In this document: in pieces, positions 1-14,695 of the stretch
How positions within the stretch are numbered: position 1 is the first letter of the stretch
How the letters are laid out: the number at the start of each line of letters is the position of its first letter
Assembly: GCA_035578175.1 (NCBI GenBank)
Contig: JAQMRL010000002.1
Coordinates: 135,534,171 to 135,598,170, forward strand
Source of the DNA: Catonia carolina
Lineage: Eukaryota > Arthropoda > Insecta > Hemiptera > Achilidae
Reading direction: 5' to 3'
Length of the DNA: 64,000 nucleotides
The notes under the pieces: model-generated
Told to the model about the DNA's origin: nothing
The model's database searches: none
What the model saw: only the letters and a program-made list of their open reading frames with translations
Translations under genes and position numbers: made by a program

Positions 1-378
1 CCACTGAAAACTCAATTCCAAAAATTTGACATCAAAACAATGTACTTCCCTTCCATTACATTCATACACGGCGAAAGAAAGTAAAAATTAATTAAGTTTA
101 ATACAAAATATAATTACAGTTTGAAGAATTTATAGTTTAAGGCCATCAAATTATTGAATACTACGAAAGAACTAATGAAACAGAGAAAATTTTGCGAAAA
201 AAGTTGACGAGTCTAAATTTTCAGAGAAAAGAAATGAAATTATGAATCATAAAAATGGACAGAAGAATTGAAAAAAACAACACAGTAGAAGAATAAGAGT
301 TCTAGAAAAGGAATAAATCTAAACTATGCAAACATGATAAAAGTCAGAACTAAAAAAAGAATATTACATCATAAATAC
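1..378. other. Intron 6 of SLC5 gene 1, partial
   Basis: AT-rich sequence downstream of the donor at 378/377. No coding segment, repeat family or RNA gene was recognised in it. Confidence 0.6.
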
Positions 379-553
379 CTTCACATAATCCTCAAGTGTA
401 ACAGCTGCAAGAGCATTCAAGAGTGCAGAAACGGTGCTAAGTGCAGCTGAAAATATTCCAGCAACAAACAGACCAGTTACTCCTGGTATATCTCCAACCG
501 AATCAATTATATAAAGCGGTAAAAGCTGGTCAGTACTTGGTATACGTCCAGAC
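379..553 (-). CDS. SLC5 gene 1, coding exon 6 (last one inside the window)
   Basis: 175 bases encoding SGRIPSTDQLLPLYIIDSVG... to VTLEDYVK. It carries GLFVAGIFSAALSTVSALLNALAAVT, the SSF helix with the Ser/Thr residues that in characterised relatives contribute to the sodium site, and the conserved DQLLPL loop. Acceptor AATAACAG, donor GTGAAG|GTATTT at 379/378. The ORF runs a few codons past the donor into intron sequence (VFMM), which is not conserved. The remaining exons lie left of position 1. Confidence 0.93.
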
Positions 554-3500
554 CTGTTATTTATTAACAATAACATTAAAATAAATTGGAAAAAGTTCCT
601 ATTTTAAATTAAATATGATATAGAATATCTATATATAATAATTATCTATATAATTAAATTATATAGAATATTGTATTAGTATAATAAATTTCACTGACCT
701 ATACAATAAATTTTTGATTAATCAGTTATTTACACATAAATTTCCTTCTTTTTACATCCACATGTTTACAACACATATTTACACATAGCTTTTATCTTTT
801 GTTCACCATTGCTATTATCTTGTATTTTTTTTTATTACAACTGAAAAATCTACAATCTGTTTGCCATGGAACATTTAATAGATATTATGAAAGGAATAAG
901 CACATACTTGTCTTAAATAGAGAATTCACCCATTGATGCACCTCCTCTGGGTCTTGAGTAAGTTAATATGTTTTCTTATCTTTCTCATATTATCTAGTTT
1001 TTCGTATCTTTTTCATACGTTACAAAAAAATCAGTTCATCCTTCACCGTCTGCAATAGCAGTAATTGCAGAACAGTCGGACATTAAACCAAAAAAAAAAA
1101 ATTATCTTCAAAAAAGATTTGTTGGATGTTTTCACCATTCTTTTCAGTGTATGAGCATTATTTAAGAGGTTTGCTGTTAAAAGTTGCGATGATTTTCTTA
1201 TTTCATGTGATATGTTAAAGAGTATTTTAATATTCTGTATTTTACTGTTGGCATGTTTAAATCTACGTATAAATTTTATTTGAAATGTACCATGGTGATT
1301 GTGTAAGTGTATACAAGGTTTCATAAAACTTGTTTAACAGTTTGAGCATAATGAGATAATAACTTCACTTCATTTCTCATCAATTTTAGATAATCTAGGA
1401 TTGTTTAACAGGGTTTCATTAAAGTTGTTCTTTTTTAGTTTATTTTTTTAAAGTTGCATCAACTGTTTGGTTATCAGTGGCTACGGTGGGTAAAGAGTTA
1501 AGAACAGTGGGTTTTAACTTGTGAAAATTTCCAGACCCCTGGCTGGAAATCGTACCTGGGACCTCCGCATTGTAAGCTAGCGTGCTAACCACTACGCTAC
1601 AGAGGTGGCCAAAGTTGTTTCTATTTAGTCTTATTTAAAACTCTCATTTGTACATACGAGGGGGTACCCAAAAGTATCCGGAATAGCTCTGCTGTGGGCG
1701 GAGCTTGTGCAGTACAAATTCCCGCCACTAGGCTGCTTGTAGCGCTACTCATTGCCAGTTCAATGCCATTTTGTTCGTTGATCTAGCTTGTTCTGTTCTC
1801 GTGCAGTGATTGTTCTCGCTAGTGCTGTTTTGTGCTCGTGTCGTTTTTCATGATGGCAAGTTTTAATGAACAACGTGCGGCTGTGAAATTTTGCTTCTTG
1901 CTCGGTAAAAACGCCGCGGAAACAGTTGTAATGTTGAACACAGCTTACAAAGACGACGCTATTGGAAAAACCCAAGTGTACGAGTGGTTTTTGCGCTTTA
2001 AAAATGGCGACATGTCGATTGAGAACAAACCTCGTTCTGGACGACCGTCGACTTCCCGAACAGACGAAAATGTTGTGAAAGTGAAAGAAATTGTACGAAC
2101 AGACCGACGACAGACCATTGACCAAATATCACAGGTTAGTGGGTTATCTTGGAGCTCAGTCCAACGCATTTTAACAGAAGACTTGACAATGAAAAGAGTC
2201 GCTGCCAAGTTTGTGCCTCGGGTTCTGACAGACACTCAAAAGGAACGTCGAATTGAAACGTGTAGTGATTTGAAACAACAGCTTGAAACTGATCCAGATT
2301 TCATGTCAAAGATCATTACGGGTGACGAGTCTTGGTGCTATGGGTACGACCCAGAAACCATACAACAATCCAGTCAATGGAAGTCTTCATTATCATCCCG
2401 ACCAAAAAAAAGTCGTCAAGTCAGATCGAACATCAAAACAATGCTGATTTGTTTTTTTGATGTGAGGGGAATTGTCCATTCAGAGTTCGTTCCACCAGGC
2501 CAGACGGTAAATCAAGCTTTTTATCTTGAAGTGTTAAGAAGACTACGAAACAGCATTCGTCGTAAAAGACCTAATTTGTGGCAGACAGGGGACTGGTTTT
2601 TCCACCACGACAACGCGCCTGCACACACGGCAATCTCGGTTACCCAGTTTTTGGCGAAAAACGGCATGGTTTTGCTACCACACGCACCGTACTCACCCGA
2701 TCTGGCTCCGTGTGATTTTTTCTTGTTCCCACGCATGAAAAGGGGCATGAAAGATCTCCGATTTAACAACGTTGATGATGTCAAGAAAAAACGACGGATG
2801 AGCTGGCAGCCATCACTGAAGAGGAGTACAAAAAATGTTTTGAACAGTGGAAGCACCGGTGGGACAAATGTATTACTTGTAATGGAGAGAATTTTGAAGG
2901 GGATAAGGTTCTTTTGTAAAAAAATTAAAAATAAATAGTTTTAAAAAATAATTCCGGTTTCTTTTGGGTACCCCCTCGTATATAGATTATCCCTCACTGT
3001 TCAAGCACCCAACTTGAGCTGTCAGACAAGCTCTTCCTTCATAAATACATTTTTTTTCAGTAATTATAGTCAAAAACACTTCTAATTTTTTTCACTAATG
3101 TGATAAATACAAATCCATTGTATATTTGCCATCTTAGTTTATTAGACTGTTGAGAAAATATGTATGAAAAATATAAGATTTCATTCAGTTTTTTTACATT
3201 ATGTTATTTTTTTCAATAAAACATGTTAATTATAAATTAGCTAGAATACATTTAGTTAATTGATATATACAGAAATTATATAACTTACATTACAGGATCA
3301 CAGTCTTTGTAGACAGCAAACATTGCAATACCAGCAAATGCTACAGTAAAAGATAATATGCATAAAATTGGTACAGATATATAGAGAGCTTTTACTGCAG
3401 TTTTCCAATCTTTCATACTTAAATATCTTTGTACTTGAGTCTGATTGACAGCATACAGTGATAGGAACTGAAAGCCACCTCCAATCGTCAAATTCCAAAA

Positions 3501-6500
3501 CGTGTGTCTTTCAGTCGGATCAAATGAGAAACTGTAACAATTTAGACATCTAATTGATATTTCCATATTTAATTCATAATTAATTTAAGCTAAATTTTTA
3601 TACATAAAGAAAAATCAAGTATAGCTTTTGACCAAAACAAGCAGGTGAAGTGTTAAATTATTTCCACTCGCTCTGCTAGTTCCAGGGCTACAAAAATAGT
3701 TCTTTTTCATATCACATGGTCAATTATATGACAAAAGTATTTAAGAACAGAATAGGTAGTGGTGTAAAAGACACTAGTCAGAGTTATCTTCTCTGAGAGT
3801 AATAAATTTCATTATACTGTCAGACTCTGTGGTGAATGAAGTGAAGGTGTCATGAAGGTGAATGAAGTGAAGGTGTCATGAATGAAGTGAAGGTGAAGTA
3901 AGGTGTTATGCAGCATAGAAAGTAGATGCTTTTCAGAGGGCCTGGCATGCAGATAAGCATATTTTTTCACTCAGTGAGGAAGGAAAGGGCAAAACCATCT
4001 ACCTCCTTGTTTTACTTAGTAAAGCCTCTAGAGATTCAAACCAGCCTTTTGGCTGATGACCTAAACAACAACATGCATAGCTCTCCTTTGAGTACCTTCT
4101 CAACAGAGAAAATTATGTATTTGAAATTATTAGATTCCTGTACATATCTGTAATACCCTAGATAATGTAATACAAGACAAAACTTGGTTAACATAATAAT
4201 AATAATAATAATGATAATCATAATAATTTATTTCCATTGTATTACATTACGTACATAAAAAATTACAATAATACACAATTGCTAATACTGTACTTTCATA
4301 CTATTTTGATAGAGGTGGTGGAAATTATCCCATCCTATAAATAAAACCATGTACTAGGATGGGCTGAAATCTTTTGAATAAATAACTAAAACAAAGTATT
4401 AGTCATCAGCAATTAGCATTCAATCAAAACACCAATACTATATTACTACACTACATTAACCAATACTATCCTATTTACTAACAATGTATTAGCAAACAAT
4501 TTTATTAACCTAAATTCTGATACATTAAATTTTTGCAATATTCAACACAGTGACTTAATACATAAGTTATTCTCATTTATCTGGCTAGATAAATTAATAT
4601 TCAATATACGAGTAGAACCAGATATGTGAGTTTAAAAATCATCTTTAAAAGGACGCTTTAGTCCAAATATATAATCAACAAGATAAGTGCATACAATATT
4701 TAATTTTAATGAATAAGTAAATAGCATTACTCACTTAAAAAAATTAATACGTCCATGTTGTTCAGCTATTTCCCAAATAGGGCCAATACCTCCTAGTTGT
4801 ATAGCAGCTGACAGGACAACCAGGAACACAGCTGCATACATCAGAATAGACTGTAAATAAGTCATCAATATTTAACAAATATAAAACTATACTGTTATTT
4901 AACCACACAAATTTGTAAACTAACAAAGAATAAGATAATACTGTTAGTAATGATCAAAAAGTAATTCATATTGTTGAATTTCAATTAGAATGGCTACCAT
5001 TTTTCTTTTGCCCATAACGAGCAGGTGGAGTGTTAAATTGCACTCGATCTGTTGGTTCCAGGGATACAAAAAATAGTTCTGTTTCTTATCATATAGTCAG
5101 CCAATTATATGACTGAACTATTTTTAAGAACAGAAGAGGTAGAGGTGTAAAAGACACTAGTCAGAGTTATCTCCTCTGAGAGTAATGAATTTCACTATAC
5201 ACCCAGATCCTGTGGTGAATGAAGTGAAGGTGTCATTTGCAGGGTGGAATGTATGTGCTTTTCGGAGGGCCTGGAATGCTGATAAGCATACTCTTTCAAC
5301 TCAGTGAGGCAATAGTAAACCACCTCACTCTTTGTTTTTACTTAGTAAAACCTCTAGAGGTTCGAACCGGCCATTCCGCTGTTGACCTAAACAACAGTAC
5401 CATTTTTCTTAAGATATAGAATTTCATAAAACATCAATGTATTTGTCCAATTTTTAACAAAGGTTCATTTTAACTTCATGGGGTTAAAATTTTCTACTTA
5501 TTCGTACACAATTCAAAAGTTTGAAAAGTATTTTTGGATATAATTTACATTAAAGTATACACTATACTGTACATAGGTGTACAATCTAAAATTATAAACA
5601 GTCTGATAAAATTGCAATGAACACGTAAGAAATGAAAAAAAAAATCTTCTTGATACTTCCCCAATTAAATACTTCCGAGTTGTTTCCTTTAACTAAGTTC
5701 TAAACAAATTAGACAGCTGAATTTCGGTGACATTATTTAACACGCAAACTAAAAAAATCTTACCCCTGAACAATTACCAAAATTTACCCCAAAAAGGTTG
5801 AAATGGGTGTCCAAACCTTAAACTAATATGTTTAATAAGTTCCAGATGAGTTACATGGTTGAAACTTGGTGAAGTTACGTATAGTGATGCTAAAAAATAA
5901 TATACGTCAACAATTTCAAAAATTTATATACAAGGGGTTGAAAAGAGTATTCAATCCTTTTGTCAATATTTTCAGTTTACTCAGTTACAGATGAGTTAGA
6001 TGCTGAAATTCAGTGGAGATGTATAGTGCATCTTAAAAAATGACCCCTTAATGATTACAAAAACATATCCATAAGAGGTTGAAAACGGAGTTCCATTCTT
6101 AAATCAATATTTTTTGTTTATTAAGTTCCAGATGAGGTAGATGACTGAAACTTGGCGGAGGTGTCCAATTATACAAATATGTCAAATTTTTCTAAATTAG
6201 AAAATCTTATTTTTGATTTCTTTATAATAGTTTAAACATTTTTGTAATAAAATTATACCCGGGTGAAGCCAGAATGGCCAGCCAGTAATAATAACTTTAG
6301 AATATATTTTCTTAATAACTAGTTTAATTGTTTATTCATGCATTGTCAAAGCATATTATACAAAATACTAAGTAAATAAAATCATGAAAATGTTACTGCA
6401 GATCAAGGCTTTTAAATAATAAAAAAAATCTTGAAACCGTTATGGTTAATCAAAAATATCAAAAATTACATAAACTTTTAGTAATAATACAATATGGTTA

Positions 6501-9500
6501 ATCCAAAGTAATAATACAAAAAATGTTCTAACACAATGAGGAGTGAAAAAGTATAAAATCATTCATAATCATTATATTAATCAGAACAAACATTTAAAAA
6601 AAACTTAGTTACAAAACAAATTTAGAAAAAGAAAAATGGTACAAAGAAAAGAGAAAATGGTACTAAACTCGATTATCTTACATATTGTTTATACCTAAAA
6701 CTACTGAGATATTGTGTTTCCCTTTCAAATTATTATTAAATTTTCTATTTTACATCATATGGAACTAATTAATTATAACCGAACCAGCATATATTATTGA
6801 GGCTAAGATACAAGAAGGTTGGAATCCAATCACTAAATAAATACAATTATTTTCAAAAGTAGTGCTTAACTAAGAAAATAAAACGTACATCATAATTACA
6901 TCCAGAAGATAAGGATAAAGAATTCATATTTTGATGTTTCCAACAAAAAAAAAAAGTTAATTGTATATTGTAATCAGATATATAAAATCTTTACTAGGTA
7001 AAACTAAATCCGAACAGACAAAATTCATAAAATCACAATAGCTATTAGATAATAGTATTGGTATAGCTAAGGATACCATGGGCTGAGAAAATAAAAAAAC
7101 AAAAAAGTAATATACTACATCAGCTATACAAAGACCAAGCTTGGTCTTTATATAGAACAATTAAAAGATAAAAACTGGAGTATTTTGAACATATTACGCT
7201 TAGAAGAACTTTTGAAAGAACATTGTGAATAAAAACACTTGCAAGATTGGTATAATTCCTCCTTTATGGAACTACTTAGGGGAGTAATGTCAAAAGTAAA
7301 TATTGCTGTTATGATTACAAACCTTTGATAGGAAAAGACAAACATAATGGAAGAATCTGATGTAAAAAATTTTATTGGGTTGATCTAGAGATAAAGTCGT
7401 CGCTTCAAATCAGCTGTTTAACGATCAATTTTCAAAGACGAAGGTTCAAATTCTAGTAAAGGTAGTTACTTTTATACGGATTTGAATAATAGACAGTGGT
7501 TACTGGTGTATTTTGATAGTTCTCTCAGGAATGGTCGACCTGAGCCTGTACAAGACTACACCTCATTTACCATACACATCGTCCTCATCTCATTCGATTC
7601 ATTGCTTTTTGTTCTTGAATTGAACAGACAGCAACGCACATACTTCAAGGATTAAAAACAAATCAGTTAAAAAATGTATGGATGGGTAATTTTATTAAGA
7701 TGAATAAAACAACAAAGAAATTACAGTACACACAACTTATTTAAATATTTATCAGTTAAGTTAATGAGAGGTTTAGTTAATGCAATCAAAGGTAACAATG
7801 AAAATAACACTCAAAGTATAAATTTACTAAGACAATACATATTACCCAAAATTGGCTGAGATTTGAATAGTTTACGAAGAAAGATACTAAAAAGTAGAAA
7901 GAAACACACTTCATAGTGTTTGTATAATAGTATTGAAAACAAGAATATAGATTGTGTAAAAAGATCCAGAAGATTAAGATTTCTCAGTGAACCTGTAAGT
8001 ATGTGACTGAATTAAAACAAGTGATCACAGAATGATGGAGGCCAGCTACTGGCTTGTGGTCTCTACAGAAGAGCAGCTGATATCCTCCGAACCTCGTCTC
8101 TTACCCATCTATAGAGTCATTTAACTTCTCATATGCATACACTTTACATAAGCAATTTATGTCATTCTAACAATATATTAGAACAATTGTTTTATTGTTG
8201 GTTAGTAATGTTATACTCGTTATAAGCTCGGATTGTATAAACAGTCCATTCACTCAACTGTAAGTTGATGAAATAAAATTAATATTGAGAGTAAAAAAAT
8301 TTCTTAAATAAACAGTGACAATATCTAGTTTTTATGATGACTAACCAACAAATATTTTTTTTGTAATTCTATAACACAAAGTATTTTTAGGATATATTAA
8401 TAATGAAATGTTGTTGTTTAGGTCATCAGCCGAAAGGCTGGTTTGAACCTGTAGAGGTTTTACTAAGTAAAACGAGGAGTGAGATGGTTTACAATTGCCT
8501 TCCTCACTGAGTGGAAAAGTAAGCTTATCAGCATGCCGGGCCCTCTGAAAAGCACATATTTTCCACTCTGTAAATGACACCTTCACTTCATTCACCACAG
8601 GGTCTGGCTGTATAATGAAATTCATTACTTTCAGAGGAGATAACTCTGATTAGTGTCTTTTACACCTCTACCTCTTCTGTTCTTAAATGATTCAGTAATT
8701 TAATTGGCTGACCATGTGATAAGAAACAGAACTATTTATTTTAGCCCTGCACTGAACAGATTGAGTGTAAATAATTTGACACTCCACCTGTCAGTTATGG
8801 GCAGGAATAATGAAATAATGATATTAATAAATATGATGAATGAATCATATTCATGATGGTTGTTATATGATTGTGTATAAATGCGATTTTATTTAGATTA
8901 TCTCATTATTGGTAATAATAATAAAAGCAGCTATTATATAATAAAAGTCAGCTGTTTCAATCAAGATGGCATTATACGAAGGGGCATTATACCAAAAGTA
9001 ACCAGAATAGGATTGCCATGGGTGGTGCTTGTGTAGTACGCATTTCTGCCACACAGACGTGTATAGCGCAACTGATTGCGAGTTCAATATTCATCTGCAG
9101 TGATTGTTTTTGCTCTTGCTGTTTTGTTCTTCTTTCGTTTTTTATGATAGCAAGTTTAAGTGAACAACGTGTAGCTGTGAAATTTTGTTTTCTACTCGGT
9201 AAAAGTGCTGCTGAAACAGTTTTAATGTTGAAAACAGCTTACACAGATGACGCTATGGGAAAATCTCAAGTATACGAGTGGTTTTCTCAGTTTAAAAATG
9301 GTGACATGTCAAATGATAACAAACCTCGTTCTGGACATCCATCAACTGCCCGAATCAATGAAAATGTTTAAAAAATTCAAGAACATGTGCTCTCAGACCG
9401 TCTAGTGACGATTTGGAAATTTTAAGAAGATTGCGCAACAGTGTTCATCAAAAAAGATCCGATTTGTGGTAGACAAGAGAATGGTTCTTCCATCACGCAA

Positions 9501-12500
9501 TGCACCTGCACACATAGCCATCTCAGTGAAAGATTTTTTGACTAAAAATGACACGGTTCCGCTGCCCCACGCATCTTACTCACCTGACCTGGCTCAGTGT
9601 GACTTTTTCTTATTACCACGCATGAAAAGGGACATTAAAGGACACCAATTTGACAACATTGATGCGGTCAAGAAAAAAACGAGGGAGGAGCTGACAGCCA
9701 TTTCTAAAGATGACTACAAAAAATGTTTTGAACAGTGGAAGCACTGGTGAGATAAATGTATTTGTTGTAACGGAGAGTATTTTGAAGGGGATAAGGTTGT
9801 TTTATATAAAAATTGAAAATAAATAGCTTTTGAAAAATAATTCTGGTTTCTTTTGGGTACTCCCTCGTACAATTTTAGAGGTCTATTTGGCCTGTTCTTG
9901 ACTGTTTACTTTGCGGAGGGGCCACAACCCAGTAGCCGGCCTTTCAAAAAGTACAATATTAACCTTTTTAAAGTACAATAATATCTGGCATCATTTTTTT
10001 AATATAATACAAATATTTCCTACCATAAGAATTTCTTGATGACATCCGCATTACTGAGATATGTCAGTGTCAAATGATACTTTGATAACCAAGCAAATGT
10101 ACAATACCATAAGGACTAAAAATCTGAAGTTTTCCATGTCATCACTTAGACATAAAAAAAATTCAAAACTAATAAATTTAGACCTGTTTTCTTTGAAAAT
10201 CGCCAAATAATTCTTTAAATAAGTCCATAATAAACAAACGAATTTCACTCGAATCTCATAAGAGATAATTTTAACTCAGTGTAATGGGAGTTCGTATTCC
10301 TATATTACATATTGTTGACATTTTTAGTCTACCTTTTTCACAAAAATTATAAACAGATAGATGCAAATTGTTTTTTTCTGATTTTCTTATAAATAATTTT
10401 TTTATACAGCTGGTGCCACAGTACGTGTACATGTTTAGGACAAAATATGTTTTTCATTTTATTACTTTAAAAATTTTTACCATATCCTAAAATTTATATT
10501 GATATTTATTTAAAATTTCATCCCTCTATCTTCTAGAAAGCTGAGATAAAGTTACAAGAATACTGAAAATAAATGTTTTGATAAAACGACATTAAAAATT
10601 CATAATATATGTTTACTTATAAATTTTTTTATTATAAATAAAATTATTAAAAGCCACCAGTAACAGTCAAAGAATGATTAAAGAACATTTACCAATTGAG
10701 AAGTATTTTCATGGCACTTAAAATTACAAAATTATAACATTTTTTTTAGAGATAGTAAACCTCCTCTGTATGTCATGACAAATACAGGAATGATTTTGAT
10801 CTATTAATTTATAATTTAAAATTTACCAAGTCAGTTCTGCCAACCTAATCAGGTTGCTGTTTTAGTGTTTATTAATTTAAACTTTTTTTTAAATTTATAA
10901 ATGTAAATTTTTTTCAATATATCAACTTCTCTATTTTTATTGTTCGTTTCTATATTTCTGAACTACTTCCTATATTGTTTATAGTATACTTTGAATAAAG
11001 TGTTAGGTAACATTGGAAAAATTTATATTTCCCTTTTTGTTTATTATAATGTTCAGAAAACTTCTTCCTGAACGATCTGGTGGTTTTCTCAATATAAATT
11101 CTTTAGCAATCTTATTAGGTTGGCAGAACTGACTTGTTAAATTTTAAATTACAAAATTAACAGATAAAATCATTCCTGTAATTGCGTGACATAAAGAGGA
11201 GGTTTACAACTCTGAAAAAAAAACTATAATTGTGTAATTTTAATCAAATGTTGTGATGAGCGGACAATTGTAGTGAAGCCAATAAAGTACTTCTCAATTG
11301 ATAATTGTTCTTATTCATTCTTTGACTGTTTCTGATGGTAATTAATAATTTTTTTTTTTTTGAGGCCACATTGGACCACTAAGCCAATCAATTTCTAGTG
11401 TTCTTCGGATAATGTATTGTAGGTTTAGCCTTTCGGTTTTGCCAATACTTTTTTAACAGTGTGCTGCAATATTAGCAGAACCCTTGGCAGGAAAACAAGA
11501 AAAAACTCAGATAAAATTTTACAAGGTGATGGCTGCCCCAGTCATACACCATGGAAGTGAGTCGAGGATTAGTACCAGACCACAAGAAAATAGAGTACAG
11601 GTGGCAGAGATGTGATTCCTGCAAAGAACAAAGCGTTGCAGTCATAGGGACCAACTAATAAATGAGGATATAAGAACAGAATTGGATGTTTACAACCTGA
11701 ATATTGCAAAAATTGGAGAATTTTGAAATTGATGGAGAGATCACTTAGAGAGAATCCTGAGGGAAGGAACCCCCTTAATGTTTTGCAATATAGACCCAAA
11801 GGTACGAGAGATGTTGAGAGGCCATGCAAGAGATGGCAATAATTCAATAGATTTGTTGCTGTAGTGAGTCGGAACATGCAGGGGCCTAATCCTTGATTGT
11901 GAGAAGAAGAAAATACTAATAAAAATATTTCTGTTCTTCATAGACATAAATTTTACAAAAGTGACTGTCAAACATTTTATGATAAACATCTTTTTATATT
12001 CTTGTACGGACTCCCCTTCATGATCACTCTTCTTTAAAAAGAATAAAATAAAATAAACAAAATCATACCTGAAATACATCAGTAGTAATAACAGCTTTCA
12101 TTCCACCAAGCGTAGAGTAAAATGTACAAACAATTCCAACAAGAAATATTGACCATTCCTGAGAAAGTTGAGTTAACGCTTGTAAAGCTATTGCAGGAGC
12201 ATACAATACAACACCCATGTACAAGATCATTTGAATAGAATACACTAAAGATGTGACTGACCTTGCTGTGGAACCAAATCTTCTTGATAAATACTGCAAC
12301 ATTTCAAAACTATACTGAATCAATTTCAAAATTATTTTAGATGTTCCAACTGGGAAAAATAATACAAATAACAGAATTAAACCCAAGAAGGAACAAACCA
12401 GAAAGAAGAATATGAAAGGATGGAACTAGGCATGGCATTGGAGAGAAGAATGCAAGGTCATCGGAGAAGAGGATGGAAATAATTGTACTAAGGTTGGACA

Positions 12501-14660
12501 ATTCAATCCAGGTGTTCTTATTCCAGGAGGGGGATGATGTTTACTTCTGGTAAGATCTAACAAATACAATTGGCTAAATTAGAAATTGGATGAATTGAAA
12601 ATAAAATAAAGGAAATATACTTAAATATAGATAACATCGGCCTACTATTTTGTACAACTTGTGTACGTGTGCATTAAAACAACTTGAGTATAGATAGAGT
12701 CACAAGTTTGCCCTTGTTTGCAACGAGGAGTAAAGGGGGAAAAGCATCAGTGCACATGCGCGACTGCGTTAATTTCAGTACGACAAACATAACAATTTAT
12801 ACTATACCCAGGAAATAAACAGTATATCGTGGAACCTTTTGTAGGTTAACTGTACGAATATTAGGCCTAACTGTTTGTTACCGTAAACAGAAATGTTAGT
12901 TTCTCGATAACGTGAGCAGACTATTCACAGTGCTGAACGAAATCTAATATGCAGTGTAATAAAATGCTGTGAAAATTTTGTTTCAATTAAATAAGGTAGC
13001 TGGTAATTACAGTAAATCAAACATTTCTAGTCATGAAATTAAGCTATAGGCAATATTACAGGTCACATTTATTTCTTACAAGGTTTATGAAGAAAATATT
13101 TTCTCGGAATAAACCATAGCTTACGAAATGTATCTAGAAACTGCATGGTAGTGAAATGTATGAGTAGTATCTCACTGTTGAGGTTGGTAGTACTGCAAAT
13201 TTTCACTTCCCTTCCTCACAGCCCATCCATACGCAAAAGGCAATCTCGTGACTTCAGTATCTATAGCTGAAAGTACTACATATATGTTTTAATGTACTAA
13301 CAGTAATCAGCTATGTCCACACTCATGCACTTTCATTTTCAATTTGCCTTTCAACGTTCAATTCAACATGTGTCAACGCTTGCCTTATTGCATGCGCTTG
13401 GAGGCAAGCTATTCACCTTTCTAAACTCATGCCTCACTTCAGATGTGTCTCCAGTTCACAATCCTTCTTGGCCACCTATCCTCTCCCATCCTCTGCACAT
13501 GTCCAAACCACATCAGGCACCACTTCTCAATTTCATCCACCGTACTAACCAACTTCTTCGATCTTTTCCTTATATCCATATTCCTCACTATTTCTTATCT
13601 AAAAAAGTTTTAACTTTACCAAAATTAGCTAATTTTTACTTTCTCTTGCCTATATGAATAAATAGGAAGGAAAGTATTGTTTTCATGTCAATTTTTTGAA
13701 ATCGAGTTTTCATTGGATCTACATGTTTTCAGACCCCCCTGAACCCAAAAAAACATGTTTTTAGCGATTGGTCTGTGTGTGTGTGTGTGAACAGAATGTC
13801 TCAAGGGAACATTGCACAAACTTGAAACTTAAGTTAGATACCACTAGAATACCCAACACGAACATTTTCTTCAAAATCGGTCAATCGGAAGTAGTAGTTT
13901 ATTCGTGTCATTTTCCACTTTTTTGCGATTTTCTCAAAAACGGGTCCTACGATTTTTTAAAAAATCCCCTCATTTACTATATTTTTTAAGCTCTACAAGA
14001 TAGGGCGCCATGACTGCTGAAATTCTTGGGAAGGCTGTTTTCTCGTAAAAAATTGTTTTTTAAAGATTGTGACTAATATGCATTTTAGGGGAAAAATTTA
14101 TATAATAAAAGTTGTAGAGAATTTAAAATCCTACAACTTTTATTTCAAACATTTTTTTGGACGCTTAGTTTAGCGGTAATTAGGGTTTTTTTGTTTTTTT
14201 TCCAACGAAAACGTGTAAAAAATCGATTTTTTATAAGATTTCAGCCTTAGCTTGTATTAACGACAAAAGTGTATGTAATCAAATTTATAGGAAATTAAAA
14301 GATCTACAACCTTTATTTAGAGCAATTTTCTCTACAGAGCCTAGTTTAGCGTGAAAGAGTGATTTTCCATGTTATTAAGCCAAACTGAGGTTAATTTTTA
14401 TTTTGCGTCAAGTTGTGTGAGTGTTTCACACAAGATTTTTCTAGACTAGTGTACTGAATTTAAAAATGTTTATAAAAGAAATGTTTTTACCTTAAAGAAA
14501 TCAAGAACCATAACTAATACTGTATTTTTACTTTCTCTTGCCTATATGAATATATAGGAAGGAAAGTATTGTTTTCATGTCGATTTTTTGAAATCGAGTT
14601 TTCACCTGATCTATACGTTTTCAGACCCCCTGAACCCAAAAAACATGTTTTTAGCGATTG

Positions 14661-14695
<35 letters not shown>

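Noticed and set aside
8341..8625. Small ORFs ending …VKPLQVQTSLSADDLNNN, also at 3926, 5237, 36834, 60047
   Set aside because: All lie in family D copies in the same relative frame; no start-codon or frame conservation across copies.
11569..11877. ORFs on the minus strand over 11472-12079
   Set aside because: Antisense of a LINE fragment whose plus-strand reading matches reverse transcriptase C-termini.
13768..13989. Protein-like reading (…NLKLKLDTT…NTNIFFKIGQSEVVVYSC…) repeated at 14736, 47295 and 48475
   Set aside because: These are the same frame of family E copies. The start is supplied by the variable GT tract, the frame closes soon after, and similarity between copies is explained by nucleotide identity of the repeat. 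Non-coding repeat is the simpler reading.
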